Part shown: piece by piece, positions 1 to 8,663 of the stretch
How the letters are laid out: every line of letters begins with the position of its first letter
Position numbering within the stretch: position 1 is the first letter of the stretch
DNA from: Phaeodactylibacter sp.
GTDB taxonomy: Bacteria > Bacteroidota > Bacteroidia > Chitinophagales > Saprospiraceae
DNA length: 37,822 nt
NCBI RefSeq assembly: GCF_022763345.1
Contig: NZ_JALEGS010000041.1
Span: 1-37,822 of the forward strand
Reading direction: 5' to 3'
Notes under the pieces: model-generated
Databases searched by the model: none
The model's input: only the letters and a program-made list of their open reading frames with translations
Told to the model about the DNA's origin: nothing
Made by a program: the position numbers and the translations under genes

Positions 1-41
1 GCCTTGATTATTTGGCTCTCTGTAAACTTTGATTTCTTCAT
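1..41 (-). CDS. IS3-family transposase orfA, N-terminal fragment
   Basis: The minus strand from 41 reads MKKSKFTESQIIK and then leaves the window. The pattern M-K-[KR]-x-[KR]-F-[TS]-E-x-Q-I-I is the characteristic start of the IS3-family OrfA, a helix-turn-helix DNA-binding subunit made alone or as an OrfAB frameshift fusion that carries out transposition. Only 13 codons are visible, so the subgroup cannot be given and it cannot be told whether the element is intact. It is transcribed away from the interrupted DUF1501 gene. Confidence 0.75.
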   Translation of the reverse strand, partial: MKKSKFTESQIIK

Positions 42-95
42 AACAGCTTAAAGTTAGTGAATTTTTAAACTGTCTTATTTTTACGCAAGTCTACA
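1..95 (-). mobile_element. IS3-family insertion sequence, one end only
   Basis: The leftmost bases read on the minus strand as the upstream end of an IS3-family element. A transposase orfA start sits at 41, and before it lies a short A+T-rich leader. The outer boundary is placed near 95, because the minus strand there starts with TGTAGACTTGCG, consistent with the usual TG...CA termini, and because DUF1501 protein homology begins immediately after it. The rest of the element, its other inverted repeat and the target duplication lie outside the window, so the exact end is uncertain by a few bases. Confidence 0.72.
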
Positions 96-1207
96 ATACC
101 ATCGAAGGCGTACATGCTGATTTGCTCGGTGACCTTAGCCAGTCGGTCAGCTCTTTCCAGGAAGACCTGGAGGCAATGGGAATGGATAATAAAGTCCTGA
201 CCGTCATTTTCTCGGAGTTTGGCCGGAAGGTCGTTCAGAACGGCAGTCAGGGTACAGACCACGGTACGCTCAGCTCAATGTTTTTGATTGGGAAAGGCGT
301 TGAAGGCGGAGTAGTCGGAAATAACGTGGAGCTGTCAGACCTGGATAATCTGGGCGCTCCTAATCCGGAACAAATACAGTATGATTATCGGGAGGTATTC
401 TCTACGGTACTACAGGATTGGCTAGGTGCTAATGACAACTCACTGCAAAGTACCTTCCTGAGCCCGGATTACTATCAGAACCGGCCCGCATTGATCAATC
501 CCAATAATCTGGTGCCTGCGTCCTGTTATGTTACCCCTCAACCGCCAGTCACCTGCGCCTGCATACAGGTCAAAGTAGTACTGCAAGGGTTTTACAATAC
601 GGTAACCAAAAAAATGCATACTCAGCTATTGGGTGCCAACCAGCTTCCCGTAAGCCAGCCTTACAGCGCCGCTCCATTCAACTATGCCGGTACCGAATCG
701 GTCACGGCCTGGCCTGATGGCACAGTGGATTGGTTGCTGCTTGAGCTTCGGCCCGCCAATAACCTGGGGCAGGTTACGGCCAGAAAAGCCGTACTGCTTC
801 GCGAAGATGGTATGGTCATGAGCCCGGATGGTACACCTGGTGTCTCTTTCGACGGTGTAAATGATGGGCTTTATCATTTGGCGGTGCTGCACCGCAGCCA
901 CCTGGGTATTGTAAGTGCGGAGCCGATCCCGACAGAGAGTCCGAGTTTCCTTTATGACTTCTCAAACGGCCCAGGACAGGCGATGGGTGAAGATCAGCTA
1001 AAGCTCATCGGGCAAGTATGGGCGCTTCGTGCCGGGGATGCCGACCACAACAACCTGATCAACAATCAGGACTACAACCGCTGGAAACAGGCTCAAGGGC
1101 AACCGGCCGGATACGATGCTTATGATTTAAATGCCGATGGGCAAATTGATGAACAGGATCAGCTGCTTTGGCGGGGCAACCGTAGCAAGCTGGGCCAACT
1201 CAAATAA
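96..1207 (+). pseudogene. DUF1501 family secreted protein, 5' truncated by IS3 insertion
   Basis: The frame is open from 44, but family resemblance starts at about 101 with EGVHADLL and continues with the FSEFGRKVVQNGSQGTDHG block, the conserved C-terminal half of DUF1501 (sulfatase-like fold) proteins. The N-terminal half, including the signal region, is absent; a 5' piece may lie beyond the IS. A TTG at 122 could act as a start, but it would give a protein without a signal peptide, so the gene is probably dead. The last 60 residues or so (nt 1030-1204) form a dockerin-like pair of calcium loops (GDADHNNLINNQD and DLNADGQIDEQD). The gene ends 10 nt before the next one, suggesting an original operon. 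DUF1501 genes in this phylum often pair with DUF1800 genes; none is visible here. Confidence 0.8.
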
Positions 1208-1217
1208 CCACGCCACC

Positions 1218-4200
1218 ATGAAAAATATCTTTCTACTATATATCCTGTTGTTTTCCAGCCTGGCGTTATCCGCACAGGGAGTAACGCTTAGCCTGCAAGG
1301 CAGTAAAGACTGTGACCTGAACCGGTATTGCGTGGAAATCCTATTACGGGCGGATACTGATGAGGTACTGGAAATTGGCACCTCGTCCCTTTTGCTTGAA
1401 TACAACGCGGATGCGCTTGCTTTTCATAATTATACGCCAGGCCGCTTCAATGGCGATGATGACTGTACCTCCACCGGTATTAATGCCTGGGCGACTCACG
1501 AGTATGATGCTTACTCAAAACCTGGGTTTTTCAATCTTACATTACTGTTGGACCAAGACGGAGAAAGTTGCCCCAGCGTACTGTATCATGCACCTGTAAA
1601 CATAGGGGTGATATGCTTTGATGTGTTGCAACAAGGAGGGGACCCCAGCCTGGTATTTGACGAAAATCATACCCATTTCAATAGTGCTGACCCCAACAAC
1701 GGGCTTGGGGCTATCCCGGTCGTTGATTATCCTGTACTGATTGGGGAGACGGATCTGGCTTGTGATTGCCCCGGAGCAGGGTTGCCATGCGATGACCATA
1801 ACGTTTATACTGTGGAAGACCGTTATGACACGGATTGTAATTGCCTGGGTCAGTACCTGGATAGCGACGGGGATGGGATACCAGATGGTATCGACCCTTG
1901 CCAGAATAAAGTTTATGAGGCCGAAAGTGGGACTTACTTCGGTGTGGACCTGGGAAATAGCACGCCCCGTTATTTCGGAAATGCTTACGTGGATTTCGGT
2001 AATGACTCCGAGGATTTTTTTGAGGTGGAGGTAATGGCAGAGGAAACGGGTACGTACGAATTGGCGTTTCGCTACACCTCCAATAATATTACCCGGCAGC
2101 TGGAGCTCTTCATAGATGGCGCTTCACAAGGCATATTGTATTTTCCGGAAACCATTGACTGGTCCGATTGGCAAATTATGACCATCGATCAATACCTGGA
2201 GGCTGGGGCACATACCATCCGGTTAGCGCACAGTTCCCTCGGTGGTCCAACAGTTGATCATTTGGTGCTGAGCATCTGTAATGGATGTGCTGAAGCCGGG
2301 ACTCCATGTGATGACGGGGACCCTTGCACGATTGAAGATGTACTCGATAAGGATTGCCAGTGTGGGGGGCGTTTTGTTGATGAAGATGGCGACCAAGTAG
2401 CCGATATATGTGACCCTCATTTGGGCACAGCAGAAAATTTTCCAATAGAATTGGGCTTGCTACGCGCAGTAGGCGACGATTGGCAGACAGTGTTCCTGGA
2501 ATCTACCTACGACTCTATGGTGGTTATTGCCACTCCACATTTGCCCAACAAGTATGCCTTGCCGGTCATCACGCGTGTCCGGCAGGCATCAGGCAATAGC
2601 TTCCAGGTAAGAGTGCAAAACCCAAGTGGCCCGGTTAATCAGGATTACGCTGTTTACTATGTGGTCGCTGAGGCTGGTTCTTATCAGGAGAGTTATGATG
2701 GCATCAAAATGGAGGCACGCCTGGAGCAGGCTGAATCCACCGCTGGTGCTGGTAGTTGGTTGCCGAACCTGGAGCAACGCAGCTTTAGGCAGTTCTACGA
2801 AAACCCGGTGGTGCTGGGGCAGGTAATGAGTGACAACAACGATGCGTGGTCGGTATTCTGGGCATCTTCCGCAAGTCATCCCAAAAACCCGCCGGCAATG
2901 AACGACTTTGCAGCCGGTAAACACAAGGCAGAGGATTTTCATACAGAACGAGTACCCGAAACGATTGGGATGATCATCATAGAAGGTGGTCAGTATGAAC
3001 TTAGAGGAAGAGTAGTGGAAGCCGGAGTAGGCCCGGATGCCGTAAACGGACCCAATAATTCGGGCTATACTTATAGTTTAAACAGTGATTTGCCAAGCGG
3101 TGCTGTCCTGAGTGCCGCTGGAGTCAATGGTGGGAATGGCTATTGGCCGGTATTATTCGGCGATGACCCCGTCACTCCTGGCCAAATCCGCCTGGTGGTA
3201 GATGAAGACCAGATTAAAGATGATGAGCGCAACCATATTTCCGAATCCATTGCTTACCTGGCTTTTGAGGCACCTATTTGCCGCTATGATGAAGACGAAG
3301 ATGGGGTTTGTGATAGTGAAGACCAATGCCCTGGGAACAATGACCTTGCCGATGCAGACAATGATGGCATTCCTGATGCCTGTGACAATTGTGACAACAG
3401 CCTTACGGGTCGGCCCTGTGATGACGGACAAGAATGCACGATTCTGGACGTATACACCGCTGACTGCGGCTGTGTCGGTATTCCAATGGATAGTGATGGA
3501 GATGGCGTGTGCAACTGGGAGGATATCTGCGAAAACGGAGATGATAACCTTGATACGGATAATGACGGTATACCTGATGCCTGTGACCCTAATGTTGGCG
3601 ATGCCAGTACGATGCCCATAGAAACGGGTGTTGTGCTTGGACAGTCAGACGACTGGCAGACTATAACCTTGCAGGGCTACTATGAATCTCCGGTTGTCAT
3701 CGCTACAGTAAGGCTTCCGGATATGGACCATCCCCCTGTCGTAACCCGGGTACGCAATGCCTCCGGCAACTCCTTTGAATTGAAGGTGCAAAATCCAAGT
3801 GGCTCAATTGATCAGCAATACGATGTGTATTACTTCGTAGTGGAGGAAGGGCAATACCGCGCCGAACACGATGGTGTACAGCTGGAAGCTCGCCGAATGA
3901 CGGCTACGGAAGTAGCAGGCTCTGGCCTCTGGTGGAGTGCCCGGGAAGAAAGGACGGCCCTCCAAAACTATAACCAACCGGTTGTCCTTGGTCAGGTTAT
4001 GAGTGAAAATGACCCCCGCTGGTCTGTCTTTTGGGCTTCAAGTGGTAACAACTCGACTACTGCACCAGAGTCAGGCAACCTGGCATTTGGCAAGCACGTA
4101 GGGGCGGACATCATACAAGAACGGAGCGCCGAAACAATAGGGGTGATTATTATGGAAACAGGCACCTATAATCTGCGTGGTATTTTACTTGAAGGCAGAA

Positions 4201-4817
4201 TAGGGGAAGAAAGCATTGGAGGGTCTTACAGTGAAGGGGATTATATCACCTCAATCAATGCTCCTAAAGGGGCAGTGTTGAGTTCAGCTGGCATCATAGG
4301 CGAAGGATGTTGGCCCGTCCTTTTCGGCGAGTCTCCTTTACAAACCGATAGGTTCACCCTCATGGTTGATGAGGACCAAATATCAGACTTTGAGCGTGGG
4401 CACACGACGGAGCGGGTCGCGTACATAGCCTTTGATGATACAAATGCTAATAATCAGGCATTGAATAAGCCTTCTTTGGAACCTACCGCTGTGAATGCTA
4501 ACACGCAAGAGCGAGCGCCTTCTGTAGTTCCTGAGGCGACCTTGCATGCCGTTCGTAAAAACCTGAGCGCTTTCCCCAACCCGGTTTATGCAAAGCTCAA
4601 TGTGGAGGCTTCGCTACAGGAGGGGGCGCTTCCTGTCTTGCAGATAATTGACCTTCAGGGGCGCATTCGACTTACACGGGTGTGGTCGCAATCGCCAGGT
4701 GCAAAATTACAGGAAACACTCGATTTGAGCCAGTTGGAAACGGGCCTGTACTTCCTCAGATTGCTGGATGGAGAACAGGTAGAGACGCTGCAGCTGGTGA
4801 AAGTGGGTGAACAGTAA
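1218..4817 (+). CDS. Large T9SS-secreted multidomain adhesin-like protein
   Basis: The protein has 1199 residues. The start at 1218 is chosen because it gives a clean signal peptide (MKNIFLLYILLFSSLALSAQ); the open frame extends further upstream but overlaps the preceding gene. Domains in order: a cohesin/beta-sandwich-like region (about 22-175); a cysteine-rich PCDD...DCNC motif and a thrombospondin-3 calcium repeat (about 181-230); a CBM6/35-like carbohydrate-binding module (about 232-354, starting YEAESGTYFG); a second PCDDGDPC motif; a domain of about 275 residues (about 407-685); TSP3 repeats with DADNDGIPDACD; a third PCDDG motif; a second copy of that domain (about 795-1073); and a Por secretion C-terminal sorting domain (about 1113-1199, FPNPVYAKLNV...GLYFLRL). 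Probably exported by type IX secretion and held at the surface. The substrate is unknown. It lies 10 nt after the DUF1501 remnant and may have lost its promoter to the IS insertion. Confidence 0.88.
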   Translation: MKNIFLLYILLFSSLALSAQGVTLSLQGSKDCDLNRYCVEILLRADTDEVLEIGTSSLLLEYNADALAFHNYTPGRFNGDDDCTSTGINAWATHEYDAYSKPGFFNLTLLLDQDGESCPSVLYHAPVNIGVICFDVLQQGGDPSLVFDENHTHFNSADPNNGLGAIPVVDYPVLIGETDLACDCPGAGLPCDDHNVYTVEDRYDTDCNCLGQYLDSDGDGIPDGIDPCQNKVYEAESGTYFGVDLGNSTPRYFGNAYVDFGNDSEDFFEVEVMAEETGTYELAFRYTSNNITRQLELFIDGASQGILYFPETIDWSDWQIMTIDQYLEAGAHTIRLAHSSLGGPTVDHLVLSICNGCAEAGTPCDDGDPCTIEDVLDKDCQCGGRFVDEDGDQVADICDPHLGTAENFPIELGLLRAVGDDWQTVFLESTYDSMVVIATPHLPNKYALPVITRVRQASGNSFQVRVQNPSGPVNQDYAVYYVVAEAGSYQESYDGIKMEARLEQAESTAGAGSWLPNLEQRSFRQFYENPVVLGQVMSDNNDAWSVFWASSASHPKNPPAMNDFAAGKHKAEDFHTERVPETIGMIIIEGGQYELRGRVVEAGVGPDAVNGPNNSGYTYSLNSDLPSGAVLSAAGVNGGNGYWPVLFGDDPVTPGQIRLVVDEDQIKDDERNHISESIAYLAFEAPICRYDEDEDGVCDSEDQCPGNNDLADADNDGIPDACDNCDNSLTGRPCDDGQECTILDVYTADCGCVGIPMDSDGDGVCNWEDICENGDDNLDTDNDGIPDACDPNVGDASTMPIETGVVLGQSDDWQTITLQGYYESPVVIATVRLPDMDHPPVVTRVRNASGNSFELKVQNPSGSIDQQYDVYYFVVEEGQYRAEHDGVQLEARRMTATEVAGSGLWWSAREERTALQNYNQPVVLGQVMSENDPRWSVFWASSGNNSTTAPESGNLAFGKHVGADIIQERSAETIGVIIMETGTYNLRGILLEGRIGEESIGGSYSEGDYITSINAPKGAVLSSAGIIGEGCWPVLFGESPLQTDRFTLMVDEDQISDFERGHTTERVAYIAFDDTNANNQALNKPSLEPTAVNANTQERAPSVVPEATLHAVRKNLSAFPNPVYAKLNVEASLQEGALPVLQIIDLQGRIRLTRVWSQSPGAKLQETLDLSQLETGLYFLRLLDGEQVETLQLVKVGEQ

Positions 4818-4848
4818 TATAAAATTTAATTGAATAGGTAGTGTAGGT

Positions 4849-4948
4849 ACACGAGACTAAGGATAATGAAACTTTTCAGGAGTGGGTTTTCGAGTCAATT
4901 TGAAAGCTCTGCTAAGCTTGGGAAGAACGATTTATCCTTAGTCGTGTG
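4849..4948. repeat. Intergenic inverted repeat, 12-bp perfect core
   Basis: GACTAAGGATAA at 4855-4866 is matched by its exact reverse complement at 4932-4943. The flanking ACACGA (4849-4854) also matches TCGTGT (4942-4947) if two bases bulge, so the arms extend to about 16 bp around a spacer of about 65 nt. It lies between two genes for secreted proteins. No T-run follows, so it is not a classical terminator. It could be a miniature mobile remnant or an RNA stem. Confidence 0.6.
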
Positions 4949-5075
4949 CTATAACTAAACACCTTTTAGCGACTTAAGTATTGATGCGCATGAAGACTTG
5001 TTGTCTCTGTCAACCACAAGTTAGGACAAAGAGAAAAGCATCGACGATAAAACACTTTTAACAACATATCCTCCA

Positions 5076-6791
5076 ATGAAAAACCACAGTCTCGTTTTAC
5101 TCCTTCTTTTGATTGCCGGAACGGTTGCTGCTCAGAATAGCAGCCGGTTTAGAAACAACAATCAGCGTAATGGATACACCGAAAGCACCGGGCCTTTGAG
5201 TGCAGATTTGCTTTGGGAGGTCGATGATGCATTCCCTTCTTCCCGAGGATTTGCGGTATACACTTTCGGCGATCGCTTTGTAACCAGCCGGGTCACTTTT
5301 AACCCTCAGTATACTGGTGTATTAGAATGCAGGGACCTGAATACCGGGCAGCTAATCTGGATAAGTGAAGTAAAGGAAAATGCCATTCCCTATTTGCTGG
5401 GCTTTGATGACCATGCTGTTTATACCCACGACTATGCTACGGATTCTGTCTATGCCCTGAGCCCGGAGGATGGGCAAATTCTCTGGAGAGCCAGTCTTGA
5501 AGCGGCCTACTTTGCCGCACAGGATGGCGCTGTTTTCGCTTGTAATGGGGATCTCATCTTGAATGGCCCCAACAATTCTTCCATCTTCACGATGCGGCTG
5601 GACCGGGAGACAGGAGAAGTGCTTTGGACTAATGGGGAAGTACTTTCTGTTCGGCCTGACCGCACACTAGTAGCCTACAACGGCACTGCTTACCGGGTGA
5701 GTGGTTTCTTTTTTCAGCCGCAACAGCTCGTTGCCATTGATTTGGAAACCGGGCAGACCCTTTACTCTTCTGAAAACATGCCAGGCGATAATGATCAGGA
5801 AAATCCTGTTATCATAGGTAAGTATGGCGAAATTATTGTCTCCCGGGACGGCGGGCAATTGTTTTGTTTCCGGGACACCGGCAGTGGCTTTGAGCTACTC
5901 TGGTCCTATATGCCCACAGGGCAGGATATAAGAGATCACCCGGCTATTGATACCAGCGGGCATGTAATCATCATAGATGAGAAGGTAAAGCGTTTAGACA
6001 GGACCACCGGTATGGTATTGGACAGTAGTGAAATCACCTCCGCAAGGGGCACTATCGCTGTTGATGCCACCAATCGGATTTTCCTAAACAATACAGAGGG
6101 CAGATTCTACTGCTTAAGCCCAAACCTCCAGGAGATTTTGTGGCAGATTACTGCCCCGGGGAATCTTTACTGTAACCCCAGTATCTCTCAAAATGGCACA
6201 TTCATTATCACAGACAATTCCAATACCATCCGGGCTTACCGGGATTCGCCCATCAGGAAGCCTCTGGCTGATTTCACGGCCAGTACGTTTCGCGTAGCAG
6301 CTGGAACGCCAGTCGATTTCTTCGATCAGTCTTCTTTCTCGCCAACGAGTTGGTCCTGGACCTTTGAAGGGGCAACAACATCAAGCAGCAATCAGGCTAA
6401 TCCCTCCGGTATCGTTTGGAATAATATGGGGACCTACTCGGTTACCCTGGTCGCAAGTAATTTTGAAGGTGTTGACACCTTGGTGCGGGAATGCCTCATA
6501 GAAGTAGAAGGTACTGTTGGAGCCATTTCTGATGCTTCTTCGGAACGCCTGCTGAACGTATTCCCTAATCCAGCTGGAGCATTGCTAAACGTGCACTGGA
6601 GGTCCTTACAAATTCCGGATCAGGCAAATTTGTCAGTTTGGAATGCACACGGGCAATTGATGCTAAATACCCCATTCTACCAAAATATGCAACTACAAAC
6701 GGCTCATTGGCCGGTCGGGCTGTATATGCTTCAGGTGGCGGATCCGAATGGGCAGCAGTTGGGCATTAAACGGGTCATTGTTGCCCGGTAA
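5076..6791 (+). CDS. T9SS-secreted beta-propeller (PQQ-like) and PKD protein
   Basis: 571 residues, with a signal peptide (MKNHSLVLLLLLIAGTVAAQ). Residues of about 30-390 carry repeated blades of the PQQ/quinoprotein type (LECRDLNTGQLIWISEV, VYALSPEDGQILWRASL, RLDRETGEVLWTNGEV, VAIDLETGQTLYSS), predicting a beta-propeller; nothing shows that it binds PQQ. A PKD-like domain follows (about 394-473, SWSWTFEGA...GTYSVTLVASN). A Por sorting domain ends the protein (about 490-571, VFPNPAGALLNV...PVGLYMLQV). This predicts export by type IX secretion to the surface or medium, probably for binding rather than catalysis. It follows the adhesin gene in the same direction after 258 nt and is likely a separate transcript. 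Confidence 0.88.
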   Translation: MKNHSLVLLLLLIAGTVAAQNSSRFRNNNQRNGYTESTGPLSADLLWEVDDAFPSSRGFAVYTFGDRFVTSRVTFNPQYTGVLECRDLNTGQLIWISEVKENAIPYLLGFDDHAVYTHDYATDSVYALSPEDGQILWRASLEAAYFAAQDGAVFACNGDLILNGPNNSSIFTMRLDRETGEVLWTNGEVLSVRPDRTLVAYNGTAYRVSGFFFQPQQLVAIDLETGQTLYSSENMPGDNDQENPVIIGKYGEIIVSRDGGQLFCFRDTGSGFELLWSYMPTGQDIRDHPAIDTSGHVIIIDEKVKRLDRTTGMVLDSSEITSARGTIAVDATNRIFLNNTEGRFYCLSPNLQEILWQITAPGNLYCNPSISQNGTFIITDNSNTIRAYRDSPIRKPLADFTASTFRVAAGTPVDFFDQSSFSPTSWSWTFEGATTSSSNQANPSGIVWNNMGTYSVTLVASNFEGVDTLVRECLIEVEGTVGAISDASSERLLNVFPNPAGALLNVHWRSLQIPDQANLSVWNAHGQLMLNTPFYQNMQLQTAHWPVGLYMLQVADPNGQQLGIKRVIVAR

Positions 6792-6822
6792 GTTTTAAGT
6801 TTTGAAGCAATTTATGATTACG

Positions 6823-6930
6823 CAAGGTGGTAGCTGATATTGATATATTGGATAGCCACCTTGTTATGTCTGCTTTGTTGATGGAGGTGCTGAAAGTTTT
6901 TATCATTGTCGAGAAGCTTTCAGCGCCTCC
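6823..6930. repeat. Two consecutive inverted repeats after the propeller gene
   Basis: The first pair is CAAGGTGG (6823-6830) with CCACCTTG (6856-6863), a perfect 8 bp. The second pair is GGAGGTGCTGAAAG (6883-6896) with CTTTCAGCGCCTCC (6917-6930): 14 bp with one G-T wobble, loop 20. The second is strong enough to form in RNA and may end or protect the 5076-6791 transcript, though the T-run expected of an intrinsic terminator is missing. A 62-codon open frame over this stretch (6827-7015) is not supported as a gene. Confidence 0.6.
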
Positions 6931-7050
6931 CAACTTTTATAAATCTTCTGGTAATCTTGAGAAGGCCCGGAGCGCAAATGTGTTTCTGCCTAAAGCCGGT
7001 GGAGTTGAAAAGTAGTATTCTTGTTTTGTTTAATCAACTTACGTATTAAC

Positions 7051-7404
7051 ATGGCAGATCATACTTACTTCTACATTGGCTTGGCTCTCATGGCTATGCA
7101 CGAAATGGATGCCATACGTTGCAGAGAATGGCGGATATTTCCAGGATTATCGAAATTAAGCGACAGGATGGGGTTTCTGGTATTCCTTTATGCTCATATC
7201 CCGTTGTTTTATTTTGTCTTTTACAGGCTATCTTCCTGTGAAGACCATGAAAAGTTCATTGACAGATTTGATATTTTTATGATCGTACACTTAGGGCTTC
7301 ATGTTTTGTTTTTAAAGCATGAAAACAACGAGTTCAAGGACTGGGTCTCCTGGACAATAATCATAGGAGCCGGAATATGCGGGCTAATTGATTTTTTTGC
7401 TTGA
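7051..7404 (+). CDS. Small integral membrane protein, DUF6713-like
   Basis: 117 residues from the ATG at 7051. An upstream TTG at 7021 would add ten residues (MFCLINLRIN) with no family support. Several hydrophobic segments are visible (around residues 5-16, 40-60, 75-90 and 100-117). Near the N-terminus is the motif HEMDAIRCREWRIFP, with a conserved-looking His-Glu...Asp-Ala and Glu-Trp arrangement that I associate with the DUF6713 family, whose function is unknown. The gene stands alone in an A+T-richer region between the propeller gene and the hairpin-rich tract. Family assignment is by motif recall only; that it is a membrane protein is clear from the sequence. Confidence 0.7.
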   Translation: MADHTYFYIGLALMAMHEMDAIRCREWRIFPGLSKLSDRMGFLVFLYAHIPLFYFVFYRLSSCEDHEKFIDRFDIFMIVHLGLHVLFLKHENNEFKDWVSWTIIIGAGICGLIDFFA

Positions 7405-7587
7405 AAAAGTCACGGCAGGTTCTGGTAATCACTGTAGATATCACCAAAGGAGTTCGAGCGTATTCCTAAGAAGATGGCTGAGCGTAGATGCTTCGTGAAA
7501 TTAGAGCAGGGGTTACCCTCCAAGACAGCATAAACTGAAAACATCAATGAGCTTTCCCCTGAAAGTACAGGAAAAAGACTCTAGTTT

Positions 7588-7616
7588 TCCACTAGGCAAA
7601 AGTATTTGCTAGTGGA
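7588..7616. repeat. Strong hairpin, 12-bp stem with one bulge
   Basis: TCCACTAGGCAAA (7588-7600) pairs with TTTGCTAGTGGA (7605-7616) through 12 base pairs with a single bulged G and an AGTA loop. Its right arm overlaps the 21-bp dispersed repeat at 7609-7629. Confidence 0.7.
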
Positions 7617-7629
7617 TTGAGCCGTAAAT
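7609..7629 (+). repeat. Dispersed 21-bp repeat, copy 1
   Basis: CTAGTGGATTGAGC, one variable base (C here), then GTAAAT. The same 21 bases with one difference occur at 28006-28026 in the same orientation, about 20.4 kb away. This copy is in gene-free DNA; the other spans the stop codon of the M3 peptidase gene. Confidence 0.65.
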
Positions 7630-7644
7630 TTTTGACAGTAAAGG

Positions 7645-7674
7645 TCCACGCATCAGAGAAGGCTTAAGCGTGGA
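7645..7674. repeat. Inverted repeat around a repeated 14-mer
   Basis: TCCACGC (7645-7651) pairs with GCGTGGA (7668-7674). The loop contains most of the direct-repeat 14-mer CATCAGAGAAGGCT, whose second copy is at 8569-8582. Confidence 0.55.
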
Positions 7675-7834
7675 AATACTATCAAATAACTTGGTCTGGT
7701 CGCACTAGGATCAGGCGTATCTGCTTGAAGTTTATTAAGCTCCAAGGATCGTTTGCAGACCGAAAAAGAAGTACTTGTTGCACCCACCAAAACCTGGACA
7801 TAACCCAGAGCGGAGCATGCATCCTCCGGCAAAA

Positions 7835-7919
7835 TAAGTGGAAGCGTTGAAATGATATTTATTTTACAGCCAAACAACTTTAGGGCTGTAGATTAAACAA
7901 TTTCTTTAGCTTCCACTTA
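7835..7919. repeat. Nested inverted repeat (branched RNA-like fold)
   Basis: TAAGTGGAAGC (7835-7845) is the exact reverse complement of GCTTCCACTTA (7909-7919), giving an 11-bp outer stem. Inside it TACAGCC (7865-7871) pairs with GGCTGTA (7884-7890). A nested arrangement of perfect stems suits a folded RNA or a small element with terminal inverted repeats. Confidence 0.6.
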
Positions 7920-7939
7920 GAGTAATTAGTAGAGAAAGG

Positions 7940-7966
7940 GGTGACCTACACCTGCTGTAGGTCACC
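7940..7966. repeat. Perfect 11-bp hairpin, 5-nt loop
   Basis: GGTGACCTACA (7940-7950), loop CCTGC, TGTAGGTCACC (7956-7966). The stem is perfect and GC-containing. It is preceded directly by the repeated 12-mer TAGAGAAAGGGG (7930-7941). Possible operator, RNA stem or terminator stem; a loose T-rich stretch follows at 7981-7995. Confidence 0.7.
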
Positions 7967-8119
7967 TGCTCTGAAATTACTCATTTTTGTATTTTGCTAG
8001 GTACGCAAGCCTGACTTATACCCTGGCAGTGCGAACGGTTGTTCACTCAGAGTAGACGTGTGATCTATTCAAGCCATTGGCTGCGTAATTCATTAGTTGC
8101 TATTGCATACGCATACACC

Positions 8120-8138
8120 TCAGTAGGTAATCTACTGA
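8120..8138. repeat. Perfect 7-bp hairpin, 5-nt loop
   Basis: TCAGTAG (8120-8126), loop GTAAT, CTACTGA (8132-8138). GCATAC motifs flank it on both sides. Confidence 0.5.
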
Positions 8139-8161
8139 ATGCGCATACAAAAACACTGCGT

Positions 8162-8184
8162 TTATTCAGCAGTAAGCTGAATAA
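8162..8184. repeat. Perfect 9-bp hairpin, 5-nt loop
   Basis: TTATTCAGC (8162-8170), loop AGTAA, GCTGAATAA (8176-8184). It is the third hairpin in this tract with a perfect stem and exactly five loop bases. Confidence 0.6.
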
Positions 8185-8507
8185 TACACCTTAGACTAAT
8201 GTGTCTGAAAAGACAACCCAAAAGTGTTGCTCTAACACCAGAAAGCGTACGTCCTTCCTCAGCAAAGCTGTAGACAGACTTTTTGTATGCAGAGCACAGG
8301 GTAGATGTCACCAAAAAGGTAGCCATCATACAAGGACCTTTACCAGCCTCCATCGTTTAGATAGGAGCTGAAGTGTCCTCGCTCAGGATTGTCAATTAGC
8401 TCGTTTGAACACAAAAGACACCCCTGATTTGGAGCATGCACAATACTCTCAACAGTAGTTACCACTAAAGATACTCCTTAGCAACTATAGTGCATACTTG
8501 CCTGATC

Positions 8508-8524
8508 CAGGAATGTACTTCCTG
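8508..8524. repeat. Perfect 6-bp hairpin, 5-nt loop
   Basis: CAGGAA (8508-8513), loop TGTAC, TTCCTG (8519-8524). Weak alone, but it has the same geometry as the hairpins at 7940, 8120 and 8162. Confidence 0.4.
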
Positions 8525-8642
8525 TCCATAGAGGTTTCAAATGTACCCTGTTTAAAAAAAAACAAGGACATCAGAGAAGGCTCGGCAAAAGAGTAACGCT
8601 TAATTTGAGGGTTGATGTCGACAGGTCTGTGTAGCCATTATC

Positions 8643-8663
8643 CTCTATAATTGAATTATAGAG
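8643..8663. repeat. 21-bp palindrome, 10-bp arms
   Basis: CTCTATAATT (8643-8652), central G, AATTATAGAG (8654-8663). The right arm runs into the second copy of TAGAGAAAGGGG (8659-8670). With a single central base this is more like an operator than an RNA hairpin. Confidence 0.6.

Noticed and set aside
6827..7015. 62-codon rightward open frame
   Set aside because: GTG start, no family pattern, and it lies across two strong hairpins.
7653..8353. Leftward open frames of 60-75 codons (7653-7877, 8162-8353)
   Set aside because: No recognisable pattern, and they overlap inverted repeats; starts are arbitrary. They could be decayed peptide genes but cannot be supported.
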